A stretch of 64,000 bases of DNA from an uncultured Clostridium sp. (GCA_900554565.1 USHX01000001.1:1-64000); one strand, 5' to 3'. Shown: positions 9,042-20,063, numbered from the stretch's first letter. The notes: generated from the sequence alone by a model not told the origin. Translations and numbers: made by a program.

Positions 9042-10442
9042 TTACAATTTATTTACCAAATTCTTGAATTTTTCTCCCCTATCTGCAAAGTTTTTAAACA
9101 AATCAAAACTTGCACTTGCAGGAGAAAATAAGACTATTTGTTGTGGCTTTGCTAATTTTTTTGCAATATTTACTGTTTCTTCCAAAGAATTACACATATA
9201 TATAGGAAGTTCCTTTTTTTCCATTTCTAATTCTTTTTTTACTGCTTCAAATATTTTCCCTGATGTTTGGCCTAATAAGATTAATGTTTTTACTTTTTGC
9301 ACTATAGGCTTTGCAATTGGTGTATAATCCAAGTTTTTGTCATATCCACCTGCAATTAATACAATTTCTTCATCAAATGACTTAAGCCCCGCTATTGTTC
9401 TTGTTGGTGATGAACTTACAGAGTCATTGTACCATTTTACCTCATCAATTTCTCTTACAAATTCTAACCTATGTTCTACTGGTTTGAATTCTTTTACTGC
9501 TTCTGCAGCCAAGTCTAAATCTACTAGACTTTCAGTTGCTGCAAAGGCTGTTGCAATATTTTCATAATTATGCTCGCCTCTTAGAATTACTTCTTTTGTA
9601 TCTAGTATATGTTTTCTTATACCATCTTCACACTTTTTTATTATTTTATTATCAACAATAAATCCATTATCTAATTTTTCTTTTCCACTAAATAATATAA
9701 CTTTTCCATTCGCTTCTTTTACACAACTTTTAGTTATTTCATTGTCATTATTTAAAACCAATATATCATTTTCATTTTGATATTTAAAAATGTTCTTTTT
9801 ACTGTCAATGTATTCCTGATAATCTTTGTGAATATTTAAATGATTTGGAGTTATGTTTGTTATTACCCCTATGTGTGGGCTTATTTTCATCCCCATTAAT
9901 TGGAAGCTACTTAATTCTAAAACTACAATATCTTCCGGTTTCATTTCTGATAATTTTGTAAACAATGGTGTTCCAATATTTCCACCTAAATATGTTGTAT
10001 ATCCTGCTTTATTTAAAATTGCATGTATTAGGCTTGTTGTTGTTGTTTTTCCATCACTTCCTGTAACTCCTATTATTTTACATGGACACATTTTCATTAA
10101 CATTTCAATTTCTGTTGTTACTAATGTTCCATTTTCTGCTGCTTGAACTAGTTCTGGTTTTGTTGGTAAGCAACTTGGTGAGCGGAAGATTATATCAAAA
10201 TTATCTAAATGTTTTAAATTATCTTTTCCAAAATAATAATTGAATTTATATTCTTTTATCTTTTTAATAATTTGAGGATTTATGTCTTTTTCTTCTCTAT
10301 CATCAAATACTGTTACTGTTGCTTTTTTCTCATACATATAATCTATTAATGGTATGTTGCTTACTCCTAATCCTATTATAGCTATTTTTCTAAATCTTAT
10401 ATAATTGTTGAATTCTTCTAATTTCTCGTTTTTATATTCCAT
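9042..10442 (-). CDS. murD: UDP-N-acetylmuramoyl-L-alanine--D-glutamate ligase
   Basis: A cytoplasmic peptidoglycan ligase that adds D-glutamate to UDP-MurNAc-L-Ala using ATP. It is 466 residues, the normal length. The Mur ligase ATP loop GVTGSDGKTTT lies near residue 128, followed by LGGNIGTPLF, ELSSFQL and ITNITPNHLNIH. The C-terminal domain has HRLEFV, WYNDSVSSSPTRT, AGGYDKNLDY and LFSPASASFD, the MurD-specific ending. AAAGGA precedes the ATG. There is no in-frame CGG in the whole gene. It is separate from the other mur genes, which are not in this window. Confidence 0.97.
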   Translation of the reverse strand: MEYKNEKLEEFNNYIRFRKIAIIGLGVSNIPLIDYMYEKKATVTVFDDREEKDINPQIIKKIKEYKFNYYFGKDNLKHLDNFDIIFRSPSCLPTKPELVQAAENGTLVTTEIEMLMKMCPCKIIGVTGSDGKTTTTSLIHAILNKAGYTTYLGGNIGTPLFTKLSEMKPEDIVVLELSSFQLMGMKISPHIGVITNITPNHLNIHKDYQEYIDSKKNIFKYQNENDILVLNNDNEITKSCVKEANGKVILFSGKEKLDNGFIVDNKIIKKCEDGIRKHILDTKEVILRGEHNYENIATAFAATESLVDLDLAAEAVKEFKPVEHRLEFVREIDEVKWYNDSVSSSPTRTIAGLKSFDEEIVLIAGGYDKNLDYTPIAKPIVQKVKTLILLGQTSGKIFEAVKKELEMEKKELPIYMCNSLEETVNIAKKLAKPQQIVLFSPASASFDLFKNFADRGEKFKNLVNKL

Positions 10443-10577
10443 TTTGATTCCTTTCTCAAGGTTTGTGGTTTGAAAAGCTTTTTTAAACTTTTATTCCTTG
10501 CTATATATTTTCCCTTATTTATTTTTATTTGCTTCTTTGATATTATATAACAATTGTTTTTAAAAAACAATATAAAA

Positions 10578-10611
10578 ATTAGGAGAGTTTTAATATTTAA
10601 ACTCTCCGTTG
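10578..10611 (-). terminator. Intrinsic terminator of the leucine-rich pseudopilin gene
   Basis: Perfect nine-base stem GGAGAGTTT / AAACTCTCC with an eight-base loop, then TAATTTTTAT on the minus strand. Confidence 0.75.
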
Positions 10612-10618
10612 CTTTCTA

Positions 10619-12551
10619 TTAATATATATATTTAATTGCTTTTTCGCCATAGGAACATCCCCATGGTTCTCCTGCAATTGTTCCCTTTTTATTATTTATT
10701 ATTATCTCACTTAAATTATTACTATCATTAAAGCATATATCGCTAATTTCTTTAACACTGCTTGGAAATTCTATTTTTTCTAAATTGTAACAATATTGAA
10801 ATGACATACCAATTTTGCTCACACCTTCTGGTATTATTATTTTCTTTAGCCCTTTAGCAGTAAATGCATTATCACCAATTTCTTTAATACTATTGGGTAC
10901 AGTAAATTCTTCTGGATTTCCTATTAACGTTATTAATTTAGTTTTATCTTTATTGAAAATAACATTGTTTTCTATTGTATAATTTGGATTTTTTTCATCT
11001 ATTGTAACTTTTAAATTATCTACTTGATATGCAAACAATGGATCTAAGTTAGTAATATTTTCATTTATATTTAATTCTTGTAAATTTTCACATTTCCAAA
11101 AAGCTTGAGCACCAATGGATTTTAAGGTGTTAGGTAATGTTATTTTTTTCATTACTGTATTAGTAATAAAACAATTATTTTCTATTTGTGTTATGCCTTC
11201 TTCAAGAGTTACATTTTCTTTTCTAGCAAAATAATACACAATTGCTGATTTATCTTTACTATATATTGCTTCATCTGTTGCCATATATGTTTTGTTCTCA
11301 GAGTTTATTGTTATATTTGTTACATTCATAAAAAGAAAAACATTTGTATCTATCAAACTTAAACTTGCTGGTAGATTTAATTTCGTTATTTGCTCATATC
11401 CTGATAAATTACTATTATTTAATTCTGTAATTGTACTTGGTACTGTAAATTCATTTCCATTTATAGCTATTGGTAAAATGCATATCATTCTTGTTTTTTC
11501 TTTGTTAAGGACTATTCCATTTTCATATACAAAATTTTCATTTTCTTTATCTATTTCTACTGTTTCCAAATTACTACAATAATAAAATGCTGTTGCATCT
11601 ATATCTGTTACATTTTTCGAAATTCTTATTTTTCTTAATGATGTACAATTTCCAAATGCACTATCACAAATTTGAGTTATATTTTCTGGTATCACGATAT
11701 TTCTAAGACTACTGCAGTTATAAAATGTTGCTCCCATTAATGTAGTCATCGAATTTGGTAATTTTACATCTGTTAGGTTCTCATCATCAGAAAGAGCTCC
11801 CCCTCCGCATATAATTAACTGTATCAGCTATTTGTATATTTTCCAAATATATACACTTCTTAAAAGCTTCTGCATCAATAGAAATCACTCCATCTTCTAT
11901 TATTACATTTTTCAAACTTTGATTATTATAAAAAGCTCTTACTCCAATCATTTTGCATGTTCCTGGAATTATTACTGTTTGTAATCCTGTTACATTTGTA
12001 AAAGCTCCATCTGCTATCTTAGTTACACTGGCTGGAATTACTAAGACTCCAGTTTCATCTACTAGGTTTAAATTTGAATTTGCAGACTTTAATTCTCCGT
12101 TTTCAATGTCAAATGGACTTACTTCAATACCAATTTCACCTAACCACTTTGTTTCGTTTTTGTCTTTGGTTATGTAATACATTTTTCCTTTTATTACATC
12201 AATTCTACTTTTTTGTTTTTCTCCTATTGATGGCATTATTTGGCTAATGTCTCCGGCTCTTTCTTCACTTTTAGTATTATATCTTAGCAAATTTATTCCA
12301 GCTATTAAAGTACTTTCTTGAAATTCTTGATTCTCAGCTTTCTTACTTATTTTAAATGTATCTAGTTCTTCTTTTAATCCTACTAATTCTGTTTTGAACT
12401 TTGATTCTCTAGCTCGTGTTATTATTCCATTATCTCCAGCTAACATTACTATTGTAACACTTGATAATATCAACAAAACTATTATAGTTATAACTAATGC
12501 AATTAATGTAATTCCTATCTCATTTCCTTTTACTTCTTTTGTTTTTTTCAC
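10619..12551 (-). CDS. BspA-like leucine-rich-repeat protein with pseudopilin N-terminus (CGG +1 shift)
   Basis: Restored length is 643 residues. The N-terminus holds a class III-like prepilin signal and hydrophobic helix (GITLIALVITIIVLLILSS, about residues 13-31), so it is probably a pilus-like or membrane-anchored surface protein. From about residue 160 to the end there are repeated LRR_5/BspA units (VIPASVTKIADGAF, IIPGTCKMIGVRAF and many more), typical of adhesin-like surface proteins. Frame 0 stops at 11787 after NYMRRGSSF. Skipping C of the CGG at 11807 gives NYMGGGALSDDENLTDVKLP and flows into the next repeat. The start is GTG 12551 with AAGGAG upstream. The ligand is unknown. Confidence 0.85.
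11804..11807 (-). other. CGG +1 recoding site, leucine-rich pseudopilin
   Basis: TAT ATG CGG A after residue 248. Frame 0 hits TGA five codons later. The shifted frame continues the leucine-rich-repeat spacing for 395 residues. Confidence 0.85.
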
Positions 12552-12870
12552 TTTGTGTTTCTCCTTCTTCTTTTTTCCTAAAGTATTTAACTTTAAGAAA
12601 ATTTAAATATGCAAATGTGCATTAATACCACGCATATTTAAGAAACATTAAAAAATGTAGGTTATATAAATTTTATTTTACAAATTATACTTTTTTTGTT
12701 TTTTGTGTTGCTTTATAGCCTCTTTACTGCTATACTTATTTTAGAAATTAATCTTAAAGTTAAATACTTTAGGAATTTTTTGCATAAAAATGGCAGTATC
12801 AAGTTTTATTTTGATACTGCTTTTGTTTGTATATCAACATCCATACTTTTTAACCTTTTTTAGTTTGAAT
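12552..12870. other. AT-rich intergenic stretch between two pseudopilin genes
   Basis: 319 bases without a gene. It holds the terminator at 12793-12820 and presumably the promoter of the leucine-rich gene near its start. Nothing else is recognisable. Confidence 0.5.
12793..12820 (-). terminator. Intrinsic terminator of the FGE-like pseudopilin gene
   Basis: Perfect ten-base stem GCAGTATCAA / TTGATACTGC with an eight-base loop. T-rich on both sides. Confidence 0.7.
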
Positions 12871-13980
12871 CTATTTTATATAAAGTGTCATTCTGCTACC
12901 ATAATTAGAATGGGTATTAGCTGGGCCATAACCGTTGCTACGATAGCTAGGTGAATTATCAAAATCATGTGCACCACCACGAAAGGTTCGGTAATTTGTA
13001 TTACATCCTTCAAGTGTCCATTCCCATAAGTTACCACCTAAATCTCTTATATTGTTTATTATATCTTTAGAATATTTGTTGTCACCTGTTATTGTAATAT
13101 CTGCATTTAAGTTATTTCCCAATGTTTTATTTTGTATCTTATATAACCCATACCACATTAATGTCACGCTATTTGATGCTGATGTTGGTATAACTCCTTG
13201 TTTTGATTGAGCATTGCCATCTTTAGCATCTGTTACATTTGCATTGCTTAAACTCGTTTCATATCTCCCTACATAAAATCCATTATATTTTGCTACACTT
13301 GCTGCCATATTTTTATAATTTTCTTGCATTTCAGAAAGAGTTAATCCTATTTTGTTGTAATCTGATTCATCTGCACTCTTAGAGTCATTTAAATATACTG
13401 GCTCTTTCATTCCATTATATTCATTATATTTTGTATTCACAGTTCCAAAATTTTCTTGTGCATCTATTGCATATAATTTACCTACTATTTCATCATTGTC
13501 ATTATGTGTCTTACATTTCAGTACACCATCTTCTAATTGTAAATTACAATCTCCTCCGGCCGTTGAACATTGCGACATACTATTTATATCTGGCACTGGT
13601 ACTCATACAAATTCACTTCCATTATCTACATTAGATTTATCTGGTCCATGTACTACTAATCCTTTTGAAATAATATTTTCTGTTTCATCTACTTCAAATC
13701 CTTCTGGTATTGTTGCTTTATCTCCATTTATATCTGTGTAATTATCTTTTATTGTTTTCTCATTTATATAACTATTAATTCTATCTAAATCTCTTTCTTC
13801 CTGTTCTTTTGCCGCTTGTGTGTTTTCTTTGGCAACTTTCGTTTGTATTAATATCCCATTATTTCCTGTTAACATTGCTATTGAAACACCTGCTAAAATT
13901 AAAAGTACAATAATTGTTATTATCAGTGCAATTAATGTAATTCCAGCATTTTGTTTATTAAATTTTTTTATTTCTAACAT
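12871..13980 (-). pseudogene. Pseudopilin with C-terminal FGE/SUMF1-like domain, interrupted by in-frame TGA
   Basis: The N-terminal part has a prepilin-like signal and helix (AGITLIALIITIIVLLILAG), then a charged linker. It stops at TGA 13603-13605 in FV-stop-VPVPDINSM. The same frame continues to 12871 and ends in GGNLWEWTLEGC, TFRGGAHDFDNSPSYRS and GSRMTLYIK, the signature of the formylglycine-generating-enzyme-like fold seen in many clostridial surface proteins. The family normally has tryptophan at the interrupted position (FVWVPV), so TGG has become TGA. It may be a pseudogene, a read-through gene or a sequence error. The ATG at 13980 is preferred, as AAGGAG lies about nine bases upstream. 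A GTG at 13596 could restart the second half but has no ribosome site. Confidence 0.65.
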
Positions 13981-14224
13981 AAAAAACTTCTCCTTCTTTA
14001 GTTCATCTCTTATTACTTTTATCTTAATTATTTCCATTTTGTGTGGAAGTATTCAGTATAACTTTTATATATGCTTTTAGTTATATTTTAACTACATTAT
14101 ATAAATAAAAAAATTGTGAGTCAACACATTTTTCAAAACACATTAAATTTTATTCTAAGTAAATCTGAATATTTTTCATTTTTTTGTACATATTAATATT
14201 AAATCTTGAATGGAGGTGCTTTCT

Positions 14225-14335
14225 ATGTCAAAGAAAAATAAGAAAAACAACAATAACAACAATAACAACAAAAATAATCAAAACAATAATAATCATAATG
14301 ATGATGAAAGACAAAGCGAAAAAAATTGTAGATAG
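14225..14335 (+). CDS. Small Asn-rich hypothetical protein
   Basis: A 36-residue ORF, starting MSKKNKK, then runs of asparagine with Lys, Gln and His, ending DDERQSEKNCR. TGGAGGTG lies seven bases before the ATG, and a very strong intrinsic terminator begins 14 bases after the stop, so this is a self-contained transcription unit. It has no membrane segment and no recognisable domain. The composition is disordered and hydrophilic. Small Asn-rich proteins occur in spore formers, but I do not assign a role. Confidence 0.6.
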   Translation: MSKKNKKNNNNNNNNKNNQNNNNHNDDERQSEKNCR

Positions 14336-14349
14336 TTAGAATAAAAAAA

Positions 14350-14397
14350 AGATATATATTATATTTAAACCCACAATATAATATATATCTTTTTTTA
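14350..14397 (+). terminator. Intrinsic terminator of the small Asn-rich gene
   Basis: Sixteen-base perfect stem AGATATATATTATATT / AATATAATATATATCT followed by seven T. Confidence 0.85.
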
Positions 14398-14499
14398 GCA
14401 TATTATTTAATGTAATTGTTTCAAAATATCATCAAATTTTATTGACTTTTATGTCGAAAAATGTAAAAATAATTATATAAAATAAAAGGAGGGATTATT

Positions 14500-15000
14500 A
14501 TGTACAATTACGATTACAGTTATGACATTTCACCATATGCTAGAAGCTATGGGGATTACAGTTCAACAACTGCAGCTACAGGACTTGGAGCAGCTTTAGG
14601 AGCTTTTTTCGGAGTTATAATGGTTGTTGCTATAGCAATGGCAGTTGTTCAAATTATTGCTATGTGGAAAGTTTTCACAAAAGCTGGTGAAAAAGGTTGG
14701 AAAGCTATTATACCATTCTACAACATGGCTATTTTATACAAAATTTCTGGTATGTCACCATGGCTTGTTCTTTTATACATAGGTCTATTTATTCCAGTTG
14801 TAAATATTTTTGTAGCAATTGCAATTGCAGTAATGACTTTATACCAACCAATTAATCTTGCAAAAGCGTTTAACAAATCTACAGGATTTACAGTTGGACT
14901 AATTATGGTTCCATTTGTATTTTACCTAATTCTTGGATTTGGTGATTCTAAATATGCAGGATTTGCAACAGAAGTTGAAGCAACAAAAATTGAAGAATAA
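14500..15000 (+). CDS. DUF5684 membrane protein
   Basis: A 166-residue protein with a Tyr-rich N-terminus (YNYDYSYDISPYARS) and four hydrophobic segments. The signature runs from QIIAMWKVFTKAGEKGWKAIIP through FYNMAILYKI, then the phrase LAKAFNKSTGFTVGL. This matches the DUF5684 family of small membrane proteins, often found near signal-peptidase-like or secretion genes and of unknown function. AAAGGAGGG lies eight bases before the ATG. It is transcribed alone and closed by a strong terminator shared with cysE. Confidence 0.75.
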   Translation: MYNYDYSYDISPYARSYGDYSSTTAATGLGAALGAFFGVIMVVAIAMAVVQIIAMWKVFTKAGEKGWKAIIPFYNMAILYKISGMSPWLVLLYIGLFIPVVNIFVAIAIAVMTLYQPINLAKAFNKSTGFTVGLIMVPFVFYLILGFGDSKYAGFATEVEATKIEE

Positions 15001-15008
15001 TAAATTTT

Positions 15009-15043
15009 AAAACGGGAATTTTTAGTTTCCCGTTTTATTTTTT
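15009..15043. terminator. Bidirectional terminator between the DUF5684 gene and cysE
   Basis: Stem AAAACGGGAA / TTCCCGTTTT with an eight-base loop and flanking T-runs. It overlaps the cysE stop codon. Confidence 0.85.
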
Positions 15044-15573
15044 TCTTCTACTTTCCTTTTTATTATCCTATTAAATTGAATCACTGTAGTATTACTAGGT
15101 ATATTTGTAAGAACTACTGCATTTGCTCCTATTTTTACATTATCACCAACTTTTATTGGTCCTAAAACTTTACTTCCTGCCCCTACCATCACATTATTTC
15201 CTATATCTGGGTGTCTTTTATATTTGTCTTTTCCTGTTCCTCCTAGTGTTGAATTATGATAGATTGTACAATTATTTCCAACTGTTGCAGTTTCTCCAAT
15301 AACTATCCCCATTCCATGGTCTATAAATAGCTTTCTTCCAATTTTTGCTCCTGGATGTATTTCAATTCCTGTAAAAAATCTACCTATTTGTGATATTAAT
15401 CTAGCTAAAAATAATAATTTATGTTTATATAAAAAATGTGCAATTTTGTGGAATACCAATATGTGAAAACCTGGGTATAATATGATTACTTCTAATATAT
15501 TTTTGCACGCAGGGTCTTTACTTTTTATATTTCTTGCATCTTCATACAATTCTTTTAATGATTTAAAAAACAT
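15022..15573 (-). CDS. cysE: Serine O-acetyltransferase
   Basis: A cytoplasmic enzyme that transfers acetyl from acetyl-CoA to L-serine, the first step of cysteine synthesis. It is 183 residues, the short form. The N-terminal helical part ([15 protein letters not shown]) is followed by the left-handed beta helix: [36 protein letters not shown], and [19 protein letters not shown], the catalytic and CoA-binding block. The hexapeptide repeats [20 protein letters not shown] follow. I start at ATG 15573 because AGGTG lies six bases upstream. It stands alone here, with no cysK beside it. Confidence 0.93.
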   Translation of the reverse strand: MFFKSLKELYEDARNIKSKDPACKNILEVIILYPGFHILVFHKIAHFLYKHKLLFLARLISQIGRFFTGIEIHPGAKIGRKLFIDHGMGIVIGETATVGNNCTIYHNSTLGGTGKDKYKRHPDIGNNVMVGAGSKVLGPIKVGDNVKIGANAVVLTNIPSNTTVIQFNRIIKRKVEEKNKTGN

Positions 15574-15615
15574 ACACATCACCTGTTATATGATATGTAT
15601 GTTTTTATACTTATG

Positions 15616-17571
15616 CTATACTAGTTTTTCTAGTTCTTTTATTTTATCACGAAGTTCTGCTGCCTTTTCAAATTCCATATTTGCAGCATATTTTAACATT
15701 TCATCTGTTAGGCCTGCAATAACTTCTTTAATATTCTCATTCTTTTCTAATTTATATTCTACACCTATGTCTTCAACATTTGTTATTGCAATAGTTTCTC
15801 TTACTGATTTGTTTATGGTCTTTGGTGTTATTCCATGTTTTTCATTATATTCTTGTTGTATTTTTCTTCTTCTATTTGTTTCTGTTATTGCTTTATCCAT
15901 GCTATCTGTTAGTTCATCAGCATACATAATTACTGTTCCATCTGTATTTCTTGCTGCACGGCCTATTGTTTGAATTAAAGACCTTTCTGAACGTAAAAAG
16001 CCTTCTTTATCTGCATCTAGAATAGCAACTAGTGAAACTTCTGGAATGTCTAGTCCTTCTCTTAACAGGTTTATTCCAACTAAAACATCGAACTCCCCAA
16101 GTCTTAAATTACGTATAATTTCCATTCTTTCTAAGGCTTTAGTATCTGAATGCATGTAATTTACTTTTATGTCCAAGCTTTTTAAATATTCTGTTAAATC
16201 TTCTGCCATCTTCTTTGTTAAAGTTGTAACTAATACTCTTTCTTTTCTTTCAACTCTTATTCTAATTTGTTCTATTAAATCATCAATTTGATTTGTAACT
16301 GGTTTTACTTCTATTTTAGGATCTAATAGTCCTGTAGGTCTTATAATTTGTTCAACTACGTTATTTTTGCTATGTTCTTTTTCATAGTCTGCTGGTGTTG
16401 CACTTACAAATACAACCTGATTTATTCTTTCTTCAAATTCTTTAAATGTTAAGGGTCTATTGTCAAAGGCTGATGGTAAACGGAATCCATAATTCACAAG
16501 TGACTCTTTTCTTGCTCTATCACCATTATACATTGCTCTCACTTGAGGTATTGTTGCATGTGATTCATCAATTAATAATAGAAAATCATCTGGAAAATAA
16601 TCAAACAATGTATATGGTGGGCTACCCTCTGGTCTGCCGCTTATATGTCTTGAGTAGTTTTCTATTCCAGAACAGAACCCTGTTTCTTTCATCATTTCTA
16701 TATCAAAATTAGTTCTCTCTTCTATTCTTTGGGCTTCTATCAACTTGTTTTGAGATTTAAAATATTTAACCCTTTCCTCCATCTCTTGCTCAATAGTAAC
16801 AATAGCTCTATCCATCTTTTCTTTTGTTGTTACATAATGTGATGCTGGTGATATTAATATATGTCTTCTTGTTCCTATTGGTTTTCCTGTTAATGGATTT
16901 ATTTGAGTTATTTTTTCAATTTCATCTCCCCAGAATTCGACTCTCACAGCTGTTTCAGATTGGTCTGATGGATAAATTTCAACAATATCACCTTTAGCTC
17001 TAAAAGTTCCTCTTTGGAAGTCTATCTCATTTCTTGTATATTGCATACTTATTAATTTTTTCAAAACTTCATTTCTTGATTTTTGCATACCTGGTCTTAA
17101 TGATAACATCATCTCTTGGTAATCTATCGGATCTCCTAAACCATATATACATGAAACAGATGCAACTATAATTACATCTCTTGTTTCAAATAAAGATAGT
17201 GTTGCTGAATGTCTTAATTTATCTATTTCATCATTAATTGATGAATCTTTTTCTATATATGTGTCTGTTGAAGGAATATAACTTTCTGGTTGGTAATAAT
17301 CATAATAGGAAACGAAATACTCAACATTATTTTCAGGAAAGAATTCTTTAAATTCACTATAAAGTTGCCCTGCTAATGTTTTGTTATGTGCTAAAACTAG
17401 TGTTGGTTTTTGCACTTTTTGTATTATGTTCGCCATTGTAAATGTTTTTCCTGAGCCTGTAACTCCTAAAAGTGTTTGATATTTTTTTCCTTCTTCTATA
17501 CCTTTTGATAAATATTCAATTGCTTGCGGTTGATCTCCTGTTGGTTTATATTCTGAATGTAATTTAAGCAT
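15616..17571 (-). CDS. uvrB: Excinuclease ABC subunit B
   Basis: The UvrB helicase-like subunit of nucleotide excision repair, which receives damaged DNA from UvrA and recruits UvrC. It is 651 residues. Walker A is GVTGSGKT near residue 39. The beta-hairpin [12 protein letters not shown] follows near 94, then the DEAD-like LIDESH, then helicase motifs ([26 protein letters not shown]). The C-terminus has the UVR domain that contacts UvrC ([20 protein letters not shown]). No CGG codon is in frame in 651 codons. uvrA is not in this window. Confidence 0.97.
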   Translation of the reverse strand: MLKLHSEYKPTGDQPQAIEYLSKGIEEGKKYQTLLGVTGSGKTFTMANIIQKVQKPTLVLAHNKTLAGQLYSEFKEFFPENNVEYFVSYYDYYQPESYIPSTDTYIEKDSSINDEIDKLRHSATLSLFETRDVIIVASVSCIYGLGDPIDYQEMMLSLRPGMQKSRNEVLKKLISMQYTRNEIDFQRGTFRAKGDIVEIYPSDQSETAVRVEFWGDEIEKITQINPLTGKPIGTRRHILISPASHYVTTKEKMDRAIVTIEQEMEERVKYFKSQNKLIEAQRIEERTNFDIEMMKETGFCSGIENYSRHISGRPEGSPPYTLFDYFPDDFLLLIDESHATIPQVRAMYNGDRARKESLVNYGFRLPSAFDNRPLTFKEFEERINQVVFVSATPADYEKEHSKNNVVEQIIRPTGLLDPKIEVKPVTNQIDDLIEQIRIRVERKERVLVTTLTKKMAEDLTEYLKSLDIKVNYMHSDTKALERMEIIRNLRLGEFDVLVGINLLREGLDIPEVSLVAILDADKEGFLRSERSLIQTIGRAARNTDGTVIMYADELTDSMDKAITETNRRRKIQQEYNEKHGITPKTINKSVRETIAITNVEDIGVEYKLEKNENIKEVIAGLTDEMLKYAANMEFEKAAELRDKIKELEKLV

Positions 17572-17665
17572 CTATTCTCACCTTTTTTCTTATTTATGTA
17601 TTATAATAAATAAGTCCTTTATCTCTTTTAGAAACAAAGGACCAAAACAAAAATTATTTAAGAAT

Positions 17666-17944
17666 TTATTTTATTGCTATCATCAATTCATTGGGTTGAA
17701 CTATTTTTTCTTCACTTCCAATCATATATTTAGCATTTGTAAAATATACATCATAATCCTTATTTTCAAAATAATTTCTACTCATTCTTAAAGTTTCATC
17801 AACTTCTTTCTCAGTCAAATTATATTTTACCCTTAATTCATAAAAAGTATATCTTATAAAATTCTCATTTTCATTAACTTTTTCATTAATTAAGTTTGTT
17901 ATAAACATCTTTAGCTCTTTATCTGTCAATTTTCTCAACTCCAT
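17666..17944 (-). CDS. Hypothetical protein
   Basis: A 92-residue, charged, probably helical cytoplasmic protein (MELRKLTDKELKMFITNLIN, YELRVKYNLTEKEVDETLRM). The middle suggests a helix-turn-helix-like spacing (YNLTEKEVDETL), but it is too weak to call. The gene precedes uvrB on the same strand, about 95 bases upstream, and could share its transcript. I do not recognise the family. Confidence 0.5.
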   Translation of the reverse strand: MELRKLTDKELKMFITNLINEKVNENENFIRYTFYELRVKYNLTEKEVDETLRMSRNYFENKDYDVYFTNAKYMIGSEEKIVQPNELMIAIK

Positions 17945-18134
17945 TTTTATTTTTACATATTATATCACAAACTTTTCCAAAATTCTCCTATTTCACAAAA
18001 AAATTACAAATTTATTTTTCCTTCAAAATTTTTAGAAATATAACTCTAATAATCTTTCGAATTGGAATTTCTTAAATTCTGTAATAAGCCGAGAAAAATT
18101 TATTAAAGTTATATTCTAAAGATTTGATTGAATT

Positions 18135-19898
18135 CTATTTTAGACTTTTTTCAACAAACTCAGTAATATTCTCAACAGTAACTCCATTATCTTTTAGTAA
18201 CTCATTAACATCATATCTATCAGGGAAAAACTTCTCAATACCAAAATTCTTAACCTTAACATCAGAATCTCCGTAAAAACTTGCAACCTTTTGACCAAAT
18301 CCCCCTTCAAGAATTCCATCTTCCAAAGTAAGAACCAACTCATGGTCAGCTTTTAGACTTTCTAGAAGTTCCTTATCAAGACCTGTCAAATATCTAGGAT
18401 TAATTAATGTAGCATTTATATTCAATTTTTCTTCTAAAGCTTTTTGAACCGCTTCTCCTAATTGATAAAAATCACCAACTGCAATTATCGCAACTTTATT
18501 ACCAGCATGTTCAACTTTAAATTTATTTAAATCACTATAATCTGTTTCAACTTCTCTATTATCATCAATAACACCATTGCAAGGAACCCTGATTGCAACA
18601 GGATGGCTATTTTGTTCAATTGACCAATCAAGCATTGCAAAATATTCCTTTTTAGAGGTTGGAGCAAGATAAACAAGATTTGGTATATTTGACATCATAG
18701 CAATATCAAACAATCCTAAATGTGTTATATCATTCATACCATATACAGAAGCAGTATTTACAATTAAAGTTGCCGGATTATTATTTATACATAAATCTTG
18801 TGATATTTGGTCATAAGTTCTTTGCATAAAACTAGAATGTGTAGCAAATATTGGTTTACCAGCATTTTTAGCAATACCAGAAGCTAATGCAACACCATGT
18901 TCTTCTGCAATACCTACATCAACAAATTGTTTTCCAGCTGCCATTCTTCTATCTTTAGTAAATCCAATGTTAGTTGGAACACCTGCTACAATTGCTACAA
19001 CTTTTTCATCTTTTTTCATTTTTTCTAATAGATATTCTGCTGTTAAATTTCCATAGTCTTCTCCATTAAAAGTAACCTTTGATTTTCCTGTTTCAATATC
19101 AAAAGGCATTGTCCAGTGCCAATTTTCTTTATTTTCTTCTGCAATTTTATATCCTTTACCTTTTTGAGTATTTATGTGTACAACAATTGGATGATTTATG
19201 TCTTTTACTTTTTCAAAAGTTTTTATAAGCTCTTCTATATTATTTCCTTCATTAACATATACATAATCAAGTCCCATTGCTTTAAATAAATTACATTCAC
19301 TTGTTCCATTTGTCTCTCTTAATAATTTCAAGTTCTTGTATAGTCCACCATGATTTTCTGCAATTGACATATCATTGTCATTTACCACAATAATAAAGTT
19401 TTTATTTTGTTCTCCTGCAAAATCTAGACCTTCTAATGCTTCTCCACCACTTAGTGAACCATCACCTATAACAGCTATTACATTATAGTTTTCGTTTTTT
19501 AAGTCTCTTGCTTTTGCTAATCCTGATGCTAAACTAACAGATGTTGATGTATGTCCTATTTTAAAGAAATCATGTTCGCTTTCATCTGGATCTGAGTAAC
19601 CTGTTACATCATCATATTTGTCTTCATATATAAAAGCATCTTTTCTTTTTGTTAAAATTTTGTGTGGATAGCTTTGATGTGATACATCAAAAACGATTTT
19701 ATCAACTGGTGAATTAAATACATAATGCATTGCTATTATAGCTTCTAGCATTCCAAAATTTGGTCCAAAATGTCCACCATGTATACTTAATTTTTTTAAT
19801 AATATTTCTCTTATTTCTCCTGCTAGTTTTTCTAGCTCTTCATTTGATAAACCTTTTATATCATTTGGTTCATTTACTTTGTTTAAAATTTCTAACAT
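18135..19898 (-). CDS. dxs: 1-deoxy-D-xylulose-5-phosphate synthase
   Basis: A thiamine-diphosphate enzyme that condenses pyruvate and glyceraldehyde 3-phosphate, the entry to the MEP isoprenoid pathway. It is 587 residues, close to the short clostridial form. The TPP motif is GDGSLSGGEALEGL near residue 148, continuing to NDNDMSI. The transketolase pyrimidine domain has DVGIAEEHGVALASGIAKN. The C-terminal domain has INPRYLTGLD and LEDGILEGGFG. The N-terminus, with IHGGHFGPNFGMLEA, is the known alternative of the usual SGGHLAS block. AGGAGG lies eight bases upstream of the start. It is monocistronic here. Confidence 0.95.
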   Translation of the reverse strand: MLEILNKVNEPNDIKGLSNEELEKLAGEIREILLKKLSIHGGHFGPNFGMLEAIIAMHYVFNSPVDKIVFDVSHQSYPHKILTKRKDAFIYEDKYDDVTGYSDPDESEHDFFKIGHTSTSVSLASGLAKARDLKNENYNVIAVIGDGSLSGGEALEGLDFAGEQNKNFIIVVNDNDMSIAENHGGLYKNLKLLRETNGTSECNLFKAMGLDYVYVNEGNNIEELIKTFEKVKDINHPIVVHINTQKGKGYKIAEENKENWHWTMPFDIETGKSKVTFNGEDYGNLTAEYLLEKMKKDEKVVAIVAGVPTNIGFTKDRRMAAGKQFVDVGIAEEHGVALASGIAKNAGKPIFATHSSFMQRTYDQISQDLCINNNPATLIVNTASVYGMNDITHLGLFDIAMMSNIPNLVYLAPTSKKEYFAMLDWSIEQNSHPVAIRVPCNGVIDDNREVETDYSDLNKFKVEHAGNKVAIIAVGDFYQLGEAVQKALEEKLNINATLINPRYLTGLDKELLESLKADHELVLTLEDGILEGGFGQKVASFYGDSDVKVKNFGIEKFFPDRYDVNELLKDNGVTVENITEFVEKSLK

Positions 19899-20034
19899 TT
19901 AAATCTCCTCCTAATAAATTATTTAACAATATTTTTATATCACTTAGAGTGTACTCCATGTCAATACTTTTTTTATTTAATTATGATTTTATTCTTTCCT
20001 AATTCTCATGAACTATCCATAATACTCTATTTAC

Positions 20035-20063
20035 TTGCCATTTCAAACAAATCGTGTTACTAT
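20035..20063 (+). promoter_or_regulatory. Probable promoter of the HAD-like gene
   Basis: TTGCCA, a 17-base spacer and TACTAT, about 30 bases before the start. Confidence 0.5.

Larger units (their letters stand above)
14038..14499. other. Intergenic region containing one small gene
   Basis: Between the pseudopilin gene and the DUF5684 gene there is only the small Asn-rich ORF at 14225-14335 and its terminator. The rest is AT-rich, with a TTGACT box near 14440 that could be a -35 element for the downstream gene. Confidence 0.4.
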
